Positions 45,183-55,138 are shown, counted from the stretch's first letter. The stretch is 64,000 nt of DNA from Henriciella sp. AS95 (GCF_038900055.1 NZ_JBBMQM010000001.1:1612001-1676000), one strand, 5' to 3'. Program-made: numbers and translations. Notes: a model not told the origin generated them from the sequence alone.

Positions 45183-46784
45183 ATGTCACTTTCACCTGCC
45201 GAAGAAGCCGCCCGCAGGCGGACATTTGCCATCATTTCGCACCCGGATGCCGGTAAGACGACGCTGACCGAGAACCTGCTGCTCGCAGGCGGCGCAATCC
45301 GTCTGGCTGGCCAGGTGGCCGCGCGCGGTGAGCGCCGTCGCACGAGCTCTGACTGGATGAAGATCGAACGCGACCGCGGCATCTCGGTCTCGGCCTCCGT
45401 CATGACGTTCGAGCATGATGACCTCATGTTCAACCTGCTCGATACGCCCGGCCACGAGGACTTCTCCGAGGACACCTATCGCACGCTGACGGCGGCAGAT
45501 TCTGCAGTCATGGTGCTGGACGCCGCCAAAGGCATCGAGCCGCAGACGCTGAAACTGTTTGAAGTCTGCCGGATGCGCGACATCCCGATCATCACCTTCA
45601 TCAACAAGATGGACCGTGAAGCGCTCGACCCGCTGGAACTGCTCGACGAGATCCAGGACAAGCTGCAACTCGACACCTCGCCGCTCTACTGGCCAGCTGC
45701 GTCCGGCCAGCGCTTTGCCGGCATGAAGGATCTGCGCAAGGGCGACTTTGTTTCCTATCTCAAGAAGACTGCGGACCAGAATATGGAGCCGGGGCCAAGC
45801 ACGCGCGTCGGTATGCAGGAAGCGCGCGGGACGCTCGACACAATGGTCATGGACGAGTTGGAGGAGGGCGCTGACCTCGCCTCCGAAGCCTTGCCGGACT
45901 TTGACGAGCAAGCCTTCCGAGAGGGCCATATGACGCCCGTCGTCTTCGGCTCCGCGCTTCGTCACTTCGGCGTCAATGAGCTGCTCTCGACGCTGGCCGA
46001 GTTCGCGCCCGCTCCGCGCCCGCAATCGGCCGAGAAGAAGGGCGAGAAAGTCACGATCGAGCGCTCTGACAAGGGCGTCGCGGGCTTCGTCTTCAAGATC
46101 CAGGCGAATATGGACCCGAACCACCGCGACCGCGTCGCTTTCCTGCGTCTCTGCTCAGGCGAGTTCAAGCGCGGCATGCGCCTCAAGACGACCGAGAACA
46201 AGCAACTCAATATCCACAATCCGCTGATGTTCCTCGCCCAGGACCGTGAGATTGCCGAGACAGCCTATGCAGGCGATGTGATCGGCGTGCCGAACCATGG
46301 CCAGCTGCGCGTCGGTGACAGCCTGTCCGAGAATGGCGACATCAAGTTCAAGGGCATTCCGAACTTCGCGCCGGAAATCCTGCGCCGGGCGCGTCCGAAG
46401 GACCCGATGAAATCCAAACACCTTCGCAAGGCGCTCGAAAGTCTGGCCGAGGAGGGCGTCACCCAGCTTTTCATCCCGGCACTCGGCTCGGACATGATTG
46501 TCGGCGCGGTCGGCTCGCTTCAGATCGATGTGATGGCAGAGCGCGTCGCCGCCGAATACAATCTCGAAGTCGTGTTCGAACAGGCCACCTACAATGTCGC
46601 GCGCTGGATATCGTCAGACGACCCGGAAAAGCTGGAAGCCTTCCTTGAAAAGAACCGTGGCACCACGGGCACCGATCTTGATGGCGCGCCCGTTTACCTC
46701 GCCAAGAATGCCTGGGATGTCGGCTACGCGCAGGAAAAGAACCCCGACCTCAAATTCACCGCGACCAAGGAACGGATGGTCTGA
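45183..46784 (+). CDS. prfC: Peptide chain release factor 3
   Basis: RF3 is the translational GTPase that recycles RF1/RF2 from the ribosome. The G motifs are clear: HPDAGKTTL (G1), DTPGHEDF (G3) and NKMD (G4). Switch I, domains II and III follow, and the 533 residues match the usual RF3 length. RERGISVSASVMTFE is the RF3-specific version of the switch region, separating it from EF-G. No clear ribosome binding site precedes ATG 45183. Confidence 0.95.
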   Translation: MSLSPAEEAARRRTFAIISHPDAGKTTLTENLLLAGGAIRLAGQVAARGERRRTSSDWMKIERDRGISVSASVMTFEHDDLMFNLLDTPGHEDFSEDTYRTLTAADSAVMVLDAAKGIEPQTLKLFEVCRMRDIPIITFINKMDREALDPLELLDEIQDKLQLDTSPLYWPAASGQRFAGMKDLRKGDFVSYLKKTADQNMEPGPSTRVGMQEARGTLDTMVMDELEEGADLASEALPDFDEQAFREGHMTPVVFGSALRHFGVNELLSTLAEFAPAPRPQSAEKKGEKVTIERSDKGVAGFVFKIQANMDPNHRDRVAFLRLCSGEFKRGMRLKTTENKQLNIHNPLMFLAQDREIAETAYAGDVIGVPNHGQLRVGDSLSENGDIKFKGIPNFAPEILRRARPKDPMKSKHLRKALESLAEEGVTQLFIPALGSDMIVGAVGSLQIDVMAERVAAEYNLEVVFEQATYNVARWISSDDPEKLEAFLEKNRGTTGTDLDGAPVYLAKNAWDVGYAQEKNPDLKFTATKERMV

Positions 46785-46892
46785 GCAACTGATCGTTCAG
46801 CGCGGATTCAGCTGCGCTGGACAAGGCTCGCCGATCAGGTGAACATGCGGTCCAGACCGAACGTGTGACCGATCGGACGAAGGGAATATGCG

Positions 46893-47624
46893 ATGATCAG
46901 GTTCCTCTCCTTATTGTTGATACTGGCAGGCATCGGCTTCGTCGCCTGGGGCGGGCTTCGCTATTACAAAGGCGAAACGGGCGCCTCGCCTGAAATATCC
47001 GAAGCGAGCACATCGGCGCCGGCCGAAATGGCGAGAGAGCGAACGCCTGGTGCGCCAGTTGAAGCCTTTGTGGCCGACGATGAGGATACGTTTTCGACCG
47101 CCAGTACCCGCAGCAGCATGATGAGCCGCTTGCGGACCGTCCCTATCGCGCATGAGACGCCCTCGTCCGCGCGCTACAATCGAAGCTTCGAGGTCACTGT
47201 CGCGATCGATGCGACCGGGGACAGCACAGCGGTCGATGCGCTTCCAGGCGAAGGCAATATCGTCGAGGGTGAGGCGCAGGTTCTGGAGAAGGCGCAGGCC
47301 ATTCTGTCCGGGCCAGCCTTTGACATCCAGGCCATTTCGCCATCCATCCAGACCGTCTCTCCCGTCACTGAAAATGTCTGGCGCTGGAAAGTGACCCCGC
47401 TGGAAACCGGTGTGCAGACCCTACGGATCGAGCTTTTCGCGCTTGAAAACAATGAAGCGCTGCCGATCAGAACCTTCTCTGACAGTGTCGAGGTGAAGGT
47501 CTCCCGCCTTGGACAGGTCATCGCTGCGGCGGACCAGTTCGACCCACTGTTCATGGTGCTCGGCGGTGTCGGCTCCCTCTTGGCTGGCCTGTTCGGTGTT
47601 GCCCGCTTCTTTCGCGGAAAATAG
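46893..47624 (+). CDS. Bitopic membrane protein, unknown function
   Basis: I do not recognise this 243-residue protein. It has one hydrophobic helix at the N-terminus (about 4-22) and another at the C-terminus (about 218-236), with a hydrophilic domain of about 190 residues between them that is probably periplasmic. A Ser/Ala/Pro/Glu-rich linker (25-95) precedes a beta-rich part (about 100-210) that reads like an immunoglobulin-type or bulk-structure fold (ATGDSTAVDALPGEG, WRWKVTPLETGVQTLRIELFAL). GGGA stands just upstream of the ATG. Its neighbours are prfC and the divergently placed hydrolase fusion. Confidence 0.68.
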   Translation: MIRFLSLLLILAGIGFVAWGGLRYYKGETGASPEISEASTSAPAEMARERTPGAPVEAFVADDEDTFSTASTRSSMMSRLRTVPIAHETPSSARYNRSFEVTVAIDATGDSTAVDALPGEGNIVEGEAQVLEKAQAILSGPAFDIQAISPSIQTVSPVTENVWRWKVTPLETGVQTLRIELFALENNEALPIRTFSDSVEVKVSRLGQVIAAADQFDPLFMVLGGVGSLLAGLFGVARFFRGK

Positions 47625-47646
47625 CGCTGACCTGAACCCTGTATGA

Positions 47647-49248
47647 TCAGGCCTTCAGGAACCGCTCGATCTCCTCGATGAAGATCTTCGAGGCCGGTTC
47701 GCGGCCTAGCAGCAGGTGGTTGTTGCTTTCCAGCGTCAGGAATTCGGCGTTTGGCAGCTCAGCGGCAATCTGCTTGCCGGATGCGATCGGAATGCGCATG
47801 TCGCCGCGGCAATGAATGACGAGCGTCGGCGCTTGCACGTCCTTGAGACGATCGCGCACATCAAGCAGGGAAAAGGCTTCAAGAAACCGGACCGCATTCT
47901 CGGGCGACGTCGTGTTTTTCTGGAATTCGTCAAACCAGGCGAGTTCTTCGGCTGTCGCGTCCGGCATGAAGGTGCGCGAGAACACATGCCGGTAGGCCGG
48001 ATTTTGCCGGCCCCACCCGGTTTCGGTCAGCACCATCATGGCTTCGCGCTCCTTGGCCTCTTCGGGGGTCGCCGTGTGCCGCCAACCGGCCGTATATCCG
48101 CCGAACAGGATGAGGTGTGAGACCTTGTCGGGATGGCGCGCCGCGTATTCGATGGAGACGGCCGCGCCCTGGCTGATGCCCAGCAATGGAAATTTTTCAA
48201 GGCCAGCCGCATCGACGATCCGTTCGAGGTCGCTGACGAACGTCTCGAAGCTGATATCCGGCACGTCCCAGTCGGACAGCCCGCATCCGCGTTCATCATA
48301 TCGGACGAAATTGAACGTGGTCGCCAGTTGACGGAAGAGCGGGCTCCAGATCGGCGCTTCCCAGTCCAGTTCGAGGTGTGACAGCCAATTGGCCGCCTTG
48401 ACCAGCGGTGGATTGGACTCGCTGCCAACGCTCGCCCACGCAAGCAGGGCATTGTCTTCAGTCTTGGCAAAACGAATGGACTGGGTCGGGACGAGAACGC
48501 CGTCAGGCGTATCGGTTGAGGCGGTGTTGGCGATGGGCGCGATGCTGCTTTCGGAAGGGGAGGAGAATGAGGGCGCGTCCAGCCCCTGCGCTTCAAAGGC
48601 CTGATGCAAGTCTTCAGCCAGCGCGTCAGCTTCCCGTTCTCGTCCCAGTCCGCGCCGGGCGTCGACCGCATATGCAGCCGCGATGGGGTCGAAAGGGGCG
48701 TCCTGCAGCCACCTGTCGGCCCATCGCTCCGAGGCTTCGGGGGGCAGGTCAGGACAGACCGCCAGGCGGCGCGCAAGACGCACACGCAGCCTGATGACTT
48801 CATTTCGTTGCTGGGACAGCCATGCCGAAAACCCGGGCTGGTTGGGCAGCTCGCAATCTTCCAGCAACTCGGATTCGGTCATCTCCCAGGCCTCGATGAG
48901 GTCTTCCGGGCGCGCCTCATTGCCGTTCGCGATGTCTCGCATTTTCAGGAAATCGATGTCCACGCCTTCAATGTCGAACTGAACCCGTTCGCGGTCTGCA
49001 ACAATCCGCGTGACATCATCGCGGTCGAACACGCTGCGGAGTTTGCTCAAGGACCAGCGCAGGGCGCCACGCGGATCGTCCGGCAGATCCCAGAGAAGGT
49101 CACATAAACGCTCGCGTCTGTGCAGTCGTCCAGTCATCGCCAGATAGGCCAGCAATGCACGCGTCTTGCGGGAGGCAGGCAGCGCCACGTCTTCGCCCCC
49201 TGCAATTACGCGCACGGGACCAAACACCTGAATGGTGAGCTTGCTCAT
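47647..49248 (-). CDS. Winged-helix/BTAD regulator fused to alpha/beta hydrolase
   Basis: This is a 533-residue fusion. The first part (about 5-95) is an OmpR/SARP-type winged helix with SRKTRALLAYLAM, LHRRERLCDLLW and LRWSLSKLRSVF, followed by a BTAD-like helical repeat (about 98-220). After a Ser/Thr/Pro linker comes a complete alpha/beta hydrolase (about 255-533) with the YDERGCGLSD oxyanion region, nucleophile Ser in GISQGAA (near 360), a likely acid Asp in CRGDMRIP and His in SNNHLL. All triad residues appear present, so the hydrolase could be active or act as a small-molecule receptor. ATG 49248 is chosen; 49254 would be a TTG. There is no adjacent partner gene. Confidence 0.85.
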   Translation of the reverse strand: MSKLTIQVFGPVRVIAGGEDVALPASRKTRALLAYLAMTGRLHRRERLCDLLWDLPDDPRGALRWSLSKLRSVFDRDDVTRIVADRERVQFDIEGVDIDFLKMRDIANGNEARPEDLIEAWEMTESELLEDCELPNQPGFSAWLSQQRNEVIRLRVRLARRLAVCPDLPPEASERWADRWLQDAPFDPIAAAYAVDARRGLGREREADALAEDLHQAFEAQGLDAPSFSSPSESSIAPIANTASTDTPDGVLVPTQSIRFAKTEDNALLAWASVGSESNPPLVKAANWLSHLELDWEAPIWSPLFRQLATTFNFVRYDERGCGLSDWDVPDISFETFVSDLERIVDAAGLEKFPLLGISQGAAVSIEYAARHPDKVSHLILFGGYTAGWRHTATPEEAKEREAMMVLTETGWGRQNPAYRHVFSRTFMPDATAEELAWFDEFQKNTTSPENAVRFLEAFSLLDVRDRLKDVQAPTLVIHCRGDMRIPIASGKQIAAELPNAEFLTLESNNHLLLGREPASKIFIEEIERFLKA

Positions 49249-49357
49249 CTTCAATCTCTAATGGCTGTTGGCCTGCACCCGGAATCGCAGCCGGTTGTCA
49301 CCGAGCTGCTTGTCCCGCTTCCTTCAGCCTTTACCACAGATTGGCGCGGGCTTGGGA

Positions 49358-49386
49358 CAAAAAAGAACCCTGCGATGAGCGCAGGG
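49358..49386 (-). terminator. Rho-independent terminator downstream of the MscS gene
   Basis: On the minus strand CCCTGCG and CGCAGGG pair with a five-base loop and are followed by TTCTTTTTT. It is the only terminator between the MscS stop (49595) and the hydrolase-fusion gene. Confidence 0.7.
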
Positions 49387-49594
49387 CGCCTGGCATTTGG
49401 AGATTGGCTGTCCGGTCACGAGATCGTTTCCGGACCAACTGACTGAGCAGGCCAGTCAACCGAATGCCCGTCATCTCTCGCTGGATGAAATAGCCTTGCG
49501 CCTGTTCGGCGTACTCCGCTTCGTGAAGGGTCGCTAGCAGGAGAGGATGCGCCGGACGGACCTGCGGGACAGGGATGCGGTGCGATCTTTCAGA
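49387..49594. other. Intergenic region with no supported gene
   Basis: About 200 bp lie between the MscS stop and its presumed terminator. A frame on the minus strand without a good start (containing EYAEQAQGYFIQREMTGIR) can be read, but it runs through the terminator and has no ribosome binding site, so I do not call it. Confidence 0.5.
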
Positions 49595-52150
49595 CTAGCT
49601 GTCTTCCCGCTCACTTGCCGCGCGTTTCTCGTTTTCGTCTGAGGCCGGTTTGCTCTGGCCGCTGTCATCCTCTTTACCCTGGCGCTGACGGCCAAGGCCC
49701 TCTGGTGCGTCTGGCCAGTCGAAATGGATATCGCGCTGCGGGAAGGGGATCGTGATGCCTTCGCGCTCGAACACCCGCGCGATCTCGTGGCGAACTTCGC
49801 TGGGCGCGACCACGATGTGGTCTGCAACGATAAAGGCGCGCAGTTCGAAATTCACCGAGCTGTCGGCAAAATCTTTGAACACGACATAGGGCTGCGGGTA
49901 TTTGTGGATGTACTGGACCGACTCTGCGATCTCCAGGAGCAGCTTCTCGACCTTGCGCGTGTCGCTGCCATACTTCACGCCCACGGCGATCGCGACGCGC
50001 ATGACGTCGCTCTTATGGGTCCAGTTGCCGAAGGAATTGCTGACAAGTTCCGCATTCGGAACGATGATCGAACGACGGTCGAAGGTCAGGACTTCGGTCG
50101 CACGCACATTGATCTTCTGCACAGTGCCTTCGCCCGACGGGGTGACGATCCAGTCGCCAATCTTGAAGGGCCTCTCGAACAGCAGGATCAGGCCGGCGAC
50201 GAAGTTGCTTACGATACTCTGCAGGCCGAACCCGATGCCTACAGAGAGCGCACCGGCAATGATCGCAAGGCTCGAAAGATCGAAGCCGATCACACCGACG
50301 GCTGATATGATGGCGATGATGACGCCGGCATAGCCGAGCAGCGTGACAAGTGAGTTGGCCGCGCCGCTGCTGATGTGGGACTTGGGCAGGATCTGGCGCT
50401 CCAGCGTGCGCTGGATGAGGCGGGTCGCCAGCATGATCGCAAACACGGTGAACAGGGCTGAGAGGATTCCGCCGATGGAAATGCGCTGCCCGGCGATGTC
50501 AAATCCGGACAGGATTTGCTTGATCTCGGTCCAGAGCTCGGCCGGCGGCATGCCAAAAGCCAGGGCCAGAAATGGTGGCAGGGCCAGGATAACGATCGTG
50601 TCGACACTGCTCTTGATCCAGAATTCCGAGTTGATCAGGCTCGTATCGTCGTCTGCCTCATCCTGCTCCCGCGCGGATGCGTAACGGCGCTTTTCAACGA
50701 CGCCGGATAGCATTTTGAGCGCTGCGGCCCGGACGAATTCGCGCACGAGGATCGCGATCATGAGAACGATCGAAACCAGAACAATGCGTTCGACAATATA
50801 GCCCGAGAGGAAGTGATACCCTGCAAGGGACGTCACCACGACTGTGAAGGCAAGAAGCAGAATGAGCCAGCGAATAACAATGCGCACCGTCGATTTTCCG
50901 GTGTCTGTTTTCGCTCTCAGCTTGATGGCAAGCCAGACGAGCAGGCCCCCCGTCAGCAGGGCAAAGCAGAACGTGCGCAGGGCTGTGAGCGCACTCCCTG
51001 GTGAGGCCAGCACGCCGGTCGCTGTAAAAACGGAGTCCGCGGCAAAGGCGACAACAAGAATAAGAAAGGAGATGGAAATGGCCCGCGCCGTCTCATCGCC
51101 GACACCGATGAGGCGGAAGGCTGTTGTGCGCGGTGCCATGACGGAGGATACGAGGGCGCGCATGCAGAGAACCGCGATCATGACGAATGCTATAGATTGT
51201 CCGGCGGGCGTGTCGAACAGCTTTATGCCGAACAGATAGCCGACGCCTGCAATCGCCAGAACCACAGCAAAAGCCGTTGAGAAGCGCAGCAGGAAGCTCG
51301 TCATGGCCAGCGTTGCCACAGTCTGACGGCTCGGACGCCTTTGGGTGTTTCGCTTGGTCTCCCAGCGATAGAAGGCTCTGTACAGCAGCATCAGCCCGCC
51401 CAGCAGGACGAAGGATACGAGAGACAGGATCAGCACGGGGTAGGGCGCACCCCGATCTATCTGCGACTGTCGCCAGGCGCTCGCCTGCCGCAAGATATGG
51501 TTCCAGACATCGTCGACCGTCTGGAGGCCCTCAACCCACACAGCAGGACGAACCGGTGAGAGGCCGCGCTCCGCCACGGATGAGACGAATGCCGTCTCGC
51601 GTTCTTGTGTAATCTGGTCAGAAAGCCGGCTGGCATCAATTGCAAGGAGACGGGCATCCGCAGCCGCGATGCTCGCGCGGCGCTGAAGCTCCCGATAGGG
51701 AGCGGTCACGCCGGAAAGCTCGCTGCTCGCGAGGCGGTCCGGCTCGCTTGTGTCTGCGGCGGGGCTCTCATTGCTCGCCGTCTCGCCTGACTGCGAGGCG
51801 TCGGCTGTCTCACGCTTTCCGGGCAGGAGATCCGCGACCGCGTCCAGTGCTTCCTGCGACTGGGTCCGGATGGTCATCGCGCGTTGTTCGAGCGTGCCGA
51901 GCTCATCTCGGATACTCGATAATCGGAAGATCCTGCTGCCGAGGGCGCTGTTGTCATCGACCGCCTCTTCGGCTTCTGACAGGTCTTGGATTTCGCCTGC
52001 AATGGCATCCAGCCGTGTTTCGATTTCCGATAGCCGTTCCAGCGCCCCATCACTGATTGTCGACTGGCCGAAAGCGGGCATTGCCAGCATGAGGGCGAAG
52101 AGGAAAACCAGACCGTTGATCACCTTCAGGGCTGATCTCATCGGTATCAT
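49595..52150 (-). CDS. Large mechanosensitive channel of the MscS/KefA type (DUF3772)
   Basis: This is an 851-residue inner-membrane channel. A signal peptide (FLFALMLAMPAFGQ) precedes a periplasmic coiled DUF3772-like region (about 35-230), then about ten membrane helices. The MscS core follows, with the pore helix (AIIAGALSVGIGFGLQSIVSNFVAGLI) and the beta domain with FERPFKIGDWI and NAELVSNSFGNWT. A charged, disordered C-terminal tail closes it. Such channels release osmolytes on hypo-osmotic shock; the periplasmic part may sense other cues. ATGs at 52150 and 52141 are both possible. It follows the TipN-like gene by about 240 bp on the same strand. Confidence 0.92.
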   Translation of the reverse strand: MIPMRSALKVINGLVFLFALMLAMPAFGQSTISDGALERLSEIETRLDAIAGEIQDLSEAEEAVDDNSALGSRIFRLSSIRDELGTLEQRAMTIRTQSQEALDAVADLLPGKRETADASQSGETASNESPAADTSEPDRLASSELSGVTAPYRELQRRASIAAADARLLAIDASRLSDQITQERETAFVSSVAERGLSPVRPAVWVEGLQTVDDVWNHILRQASAWRQSQIDRGAPYPVLILSLVSFVLLGGLMLLYRAFYRWETKRNTQRRPSRQTVATLAMTSFLLRFSTAFAVVLAIAGVGYLFGIKLFDTPAGQSIAFVMIAVLCMRALVSSVMAPRTTAFRLIGVGDETARAISISFLILVVAFAADSVFTATGVLASPGSALTALRTFCFALLTGGLLVWLAIKLRAKTDTGKSTVRIVIRWLILLLAFTVVVTSLAGYHFLSGYIVERIVLVSIVLMIAILVREFVRAAALKMLSGVVEKRRYASAREQDEADDDTSLINSEFWIKSSVDTIVILALPPFLALAFGMPPAELWTEIKQILSGFDIAGQRISIGGILSALFTVFAIMLATRLIQRTLERQILPKSHISSGAANSLVTLLGYAGVIIAIISAVGVIGFDLSSLAIIAGALSVGIGFGLQSIVSNFVAGLILLFERPFKIGDWIVTPSGEGTVQKINVRATEVLTFDRRSIIVPNAELVSNSFGNWTHKSDVMRVAIAVGVKYGSDTRKVEKLLLEIAESVQYIHKYPQPYVVFKDFADSSVNFELRAFIVADHIVVAPSEVRHEIARVFEREGITIPFPQRDIHFDWPDAPEGLGRQRQGKEDDSGQSKPASDENEKRAASEREDS

Positions 52151-52392
52151 CGTCTTTCGCGTCTGTTCGGGTGGGGCTCGGGCTTGGCTCCGGACTTCTC
52201 TAAAGCGTCAGTTGTCTGTTTGAAACCATTTTGCTGCGCTGGCCTCAAACCGGCAGCGCACCTTCCAAAAGATCACGACCTACTTGATGTCCGTGGCGCG
52301 AACAGCCAATTGCTGCGTCTATATGACGACGAAGACTTCGTTCTCGTTGCCGATCACCATGACGGGCGACCCCATTGGCAAGCCTGGCAAGC

Positions 52393-54438
52393 TTATCCGA
52401 GCGCAGCATCAATCAGCAGGAACGCGGCCAGCCGAGGGCTTGCTGATTTCGATGAATGACAGGTCTTGTCGAGCGCCATCAGGGCGTCCGGCTCTTCCAT
52501 GGTGAGGAATTCGCGGGCCATCGCCATCAGCTGGCGGTCTGCGTCGAGGCGTTTCTGGACGCGCTGGACCTGCCGGGCGGCGGCATCGACAATCGCTTTG
52601 CGACGCATGCCTTCGCTCTTGCGGGCGGCATTGGCGATCCGCTTCTTGTCGCGTGGACGGAAGATTTCCGACAGTCGGATACCTGAATCCAGAAGCCGGT
52701 GGATAATCTCTTCGGCGTTTTCTTCACGCGGGAGAGGGGCCTGCTCGTCACGTTCCATGTCCGCGATGATGTCGCGCCACTGTTGGCTATCGGCGCGTGT
52801 CTCGGCCGCTGGAGCCGGCGGTGTCTGAATCTCGGTTTCGACGTCAGGTTCGATGTCGATCTCGATCTCCGGTTCGGCCTCTGCATCTGCGATCATGTCA
52901 GTGTCTTCGTCTTCGGCGAAGTCTTCAGCGGCGGCAAGATTGGCGGCCTGACGACCCCCGACAGGTTTCAGATAGCCCGGCGTGCGATCGCTGGCCCGGC
53001 GGCGAAACTGCACCGGTTCATTGGCCACAGGCGATCCCTCGACCTCATTTTCATTGTCGGCTTCGACCTTTGGTGTCGCCGCTGGTGTTTCGGGGGCCCG
53101 GCTGGCGCGAGGCTCGTCCTGGTCTTCGAACAGCTCGGTGTCATCGCGGTTTTGCGCAGGCGGCCTGTCATCGGTGCGAGCCGTCGTTTGGGCCGGCTCG
53201 TCAAACACATCGTCATCCTCAAGCGTTGGCTGGGATGGTCCGCGCTGAGCCGCAGGACGGGCAGCGTCACGCCGCGTCTCTTCATGCAGATAAGGATCTG
53301 GAGAAACTTCCAGTCGTGAACCGCGGATCTGCTCATCGCTCATGCCGGTTTCGTGCTTGAGCTGGCGCGCCGCTGACGTCGCATCGAGGCTGGCAGTTTT
53401 CAGCGCGGCAAGCGAGCGTGCGGCCTTTTCGGAGGCTTCCAGAGCTTCGGCCTGTATGTCGCGCGACGCCATGCGGGCCCGCTCAAGGGCGGAGTTCACC
53501 GCGTCCGTCAGCCTGTCACCGGTTGTCGACGCGCTGGCGGCGACCATTTCGCCGGCCCGGAGCGCTTGCTCGACCATCTTGCGGGACTGTTCGAGCTTCT
53601 CTTCCATGCGCGTGACCGCAAAGATCAGCTCTTCGCTGCGCTTGGCCGCCTCGACCGACATCTTGTCCAGCGACGACACTTTTTCGGTCAGACTTGCGCT
53701 GGCGGTTTGCAGGGTCTCAAGACGGATTTCGAGGGCCTGGTCGGCTTGCGCAATATCGGACGCTGCCGCGCGCGCTGAATCGCGCATCTGAGCGGCCTGG
53801 CGCGGGATCGCTTCGCCCATCATCTCGGTCTGTTTACGAATATCAGAGGCCAGCGTTTCGAGCGCCTTGCGCTCATCGCCGAGGCGTCCGGACAGCTCTT
53901 TCGCATTATCGGCGGTGACGTAGGATACGCTCTCAAGGCGTTGTCTTTCATCAGAAATTTCACCCGCCATCGCCTTCATCGACGACAAGGCATGCGCCAT
54001 GGAGCGGTCCACTTCGGACGCCGATTTCTTCATGTGCTCGGCGAAGACTGTCGCGTCGGACCCGGTTTTTTCCATCGGGGCCAGCAGGCGTGCGGCCGCT
54101 TCCAGCACCACGGCATTGGTCGAGGCGGCGCGAGAGTTTTCGCGCGCCAGCATGCCAGCCAGCAAGATCATGAAGCCGGGAATGGCGAGGGCGACACCGC
54201 CAGCGGCGATCACCGCGGCGGAATATTCGGAGAGCTGTTCGAGGCCGAGCAGGGCTGTGACACCGCCAAAGGCGGCCACCCACCAGGCGAGCGCGAGGCC
54301 AAGACCAAGCCAGCCAAACGCCCGTCCCCGGTCACGCGCCTCTTCCAGCGCGGCCAGATGGCGCGATGGCGGAGACGCCGATTGGATCGGCGTCACAGTC
54401 GGAAGCGACTCTGGGCGGGGTGTGCGGGTGTCATCCAT
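52393..54438 (-). CDS. Two-TM coiled-coil protein, possibly TipN-like polarity factor
   Basis: This 681-residue protein has a short cytoplasmic N-terminus, two membrane helices close together (about 40-65 and 70-95), a long coiled coil (about 100-370), an acidic disordered section (about 380-560) and a conserved-looking helical C-terminal domain (WRDIIADME... to FLLIDAALG). This is the layout of the Caulobacter polar landmark TipN (two N-terminal helices then coiled coil), and I suggest that identity only on architecture and the presence of MipZ in the same genome. ATG 54438 is used; the open frame upstream to 54552 is not protein-like and has no clear ribosome binding site. Confidence 0.7.
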   Translation of the reverse strand: MDDTRTPRPESLPTVTPIQSASPPSRHLAALEEARDRGRAFGWLGLGLALAWWVAAFGGVTALLGLEQLSEYSAAVIAAGGVALAIPGFMILLAGMLARENSRAASTNAVVLEAAARLLAPMEKTGSDATVFAEHMKKSASEVDRSMAHALSSMKAMAGEISDERQRLESVSYVTADNAKELSGRLGDERKALETLASDIRKQTEMMGEAIPRQAAQMRDSARAAASDIAQADQALEIRLETLQTASASLTEKVSSLDKMSVEAAKRSEELIFAVTRMEEKLEQSRKMVEQALRAGEMVAASASTTGDRLTDAVNSALERARMASRDIQAEALEASEKAARSLAALKTASLDATSAARQLKHETGMSDEQIRGSRLEVSPDPYLHEETRRDAARPAAQRGPSQPTLEDDDVFDEPAQTTARTDDRPPAQNRDDTELFEDQDEPRASRAPETPAATPKVEADNENEVEGSPVANEPVQFRRRASDRTPGYLKPVGGRQAANLAAAEDFAEDEDTDMIADAEAEPEIEIDIEPDVETEIQTPPAPAAETRADSQQWRDIIADMERDEQAPLPREENAEEIIHRLLDSGIRLSEIFRPRDKKRIANAARKSEGMRRKAIVDAAARQVQRVQKRLDADRQLMAMAREFLTMEEPDALMALDKTCHSSKSASPRLAAFLLIDAALG

Positions 54439-54622
54439 GGCGGCCAATCTACTCGATACTCGACAATCCTGCGACCAAAAAGTCACAGGCAATGGCCCCA
54501 GTCCCTCGACTGCCATTTGGACAGTCACGGTTGGGGCGGTCAACCCATGCATGCATACATTATGCCGCTTTAATGTGAGCTGAACGGGGCCGTTTCGCGT
54601 TTTTTACTCCCAAAACGGGAAT

Positions 54623-55138
54623 TTACGGCGCGAGTTTCTCGTAAAGAACATGATCGCGCCACGCCCCATCAAGTAGAAGATGGCGCTCGGCCAGGCCGAT
54701 TTCGCGAAAGCCAAGGCGCTCGATGAGCGTGCGTGAGCGTTCATTGTGAGGCATGATCGAGGCCTGGACGCGGTGCAGGTCGAACTCACCGAAGGCGAGG
54801 TCCAACACATCATCCAGCGCGCGGCGCATCACCGACTGGCCCTCATGGCGCCGGTCCAGCATGTAGCCCAGCACTGCCGACATGAATGGCCCGCGCGTCA
54901 CCTGGTCGAGATCGATCTTGCCGATCACCTCTTCGCCCTTGTGGATGATGCAGAACCGGTAGGCCTTGTCGTCTTTCCACTCGGCCTTGGCGAGCTTGCA
55001 GGCCTCACGCCAGTGACGCGGTGTGAAGTAATGATCGGTGCGCGTTGGGGCGAAAGGCTGGAACCGCTCGCGATTGATCTCCAGGAAATGCGCAACCCGT
55101 TTCGGGTCGGTCTCATGCAACGCAACAAGTTCGAACAT
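54623..55138 (-). CDS. GNAT-family acetyltransferase (RimJ/RimL type)
   Basis: This is a cytosolic N-acetyltransferase of 171 residues. The acetyl-CoA binding beta4-alpha3 region is seen in AVLGYMLDRRHEGQSVMRRALDDVLDLAF, and the following FDLHRVQASIMPHNERSRTLIERLGFREIG is characteristic of RimJ/RimL-type proteins that acetylate protein N-termini or small amines. The specific target cannot be read. It lies at the border of the lower-GC region beginning at about 55.2 kb. Confidence 0.9.
   Translation of the reverse strand: MFELVALHETDPKRVAHFLEINRERFQPFAPTRTDHYFTPRHWREACKLAKAEWKDDKAYRFCIIHKGEEVIGKIDLDQVTRGPFMSAVLGYMLDRRHEGQSVMRRALDDVLDLAFGEFDLHRVQASIMPHNERSRTLIERLGFREIGLAERHLLLDGAWRDHVLYEKLAP

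Noticed and set aside
49387-49594. Minus-strand frame with EYAEQAQGYFIQREMTG
   Set aside because: No start codon with a ribosome binding site, and the frame runs through the terminator.
52300-52392. A minus-strand reading with MGSPVMVIGNENEVFVVI
   Set aside because: Only 18 codons, no ribosome binding site and other frames equally open; too little to call a gene.
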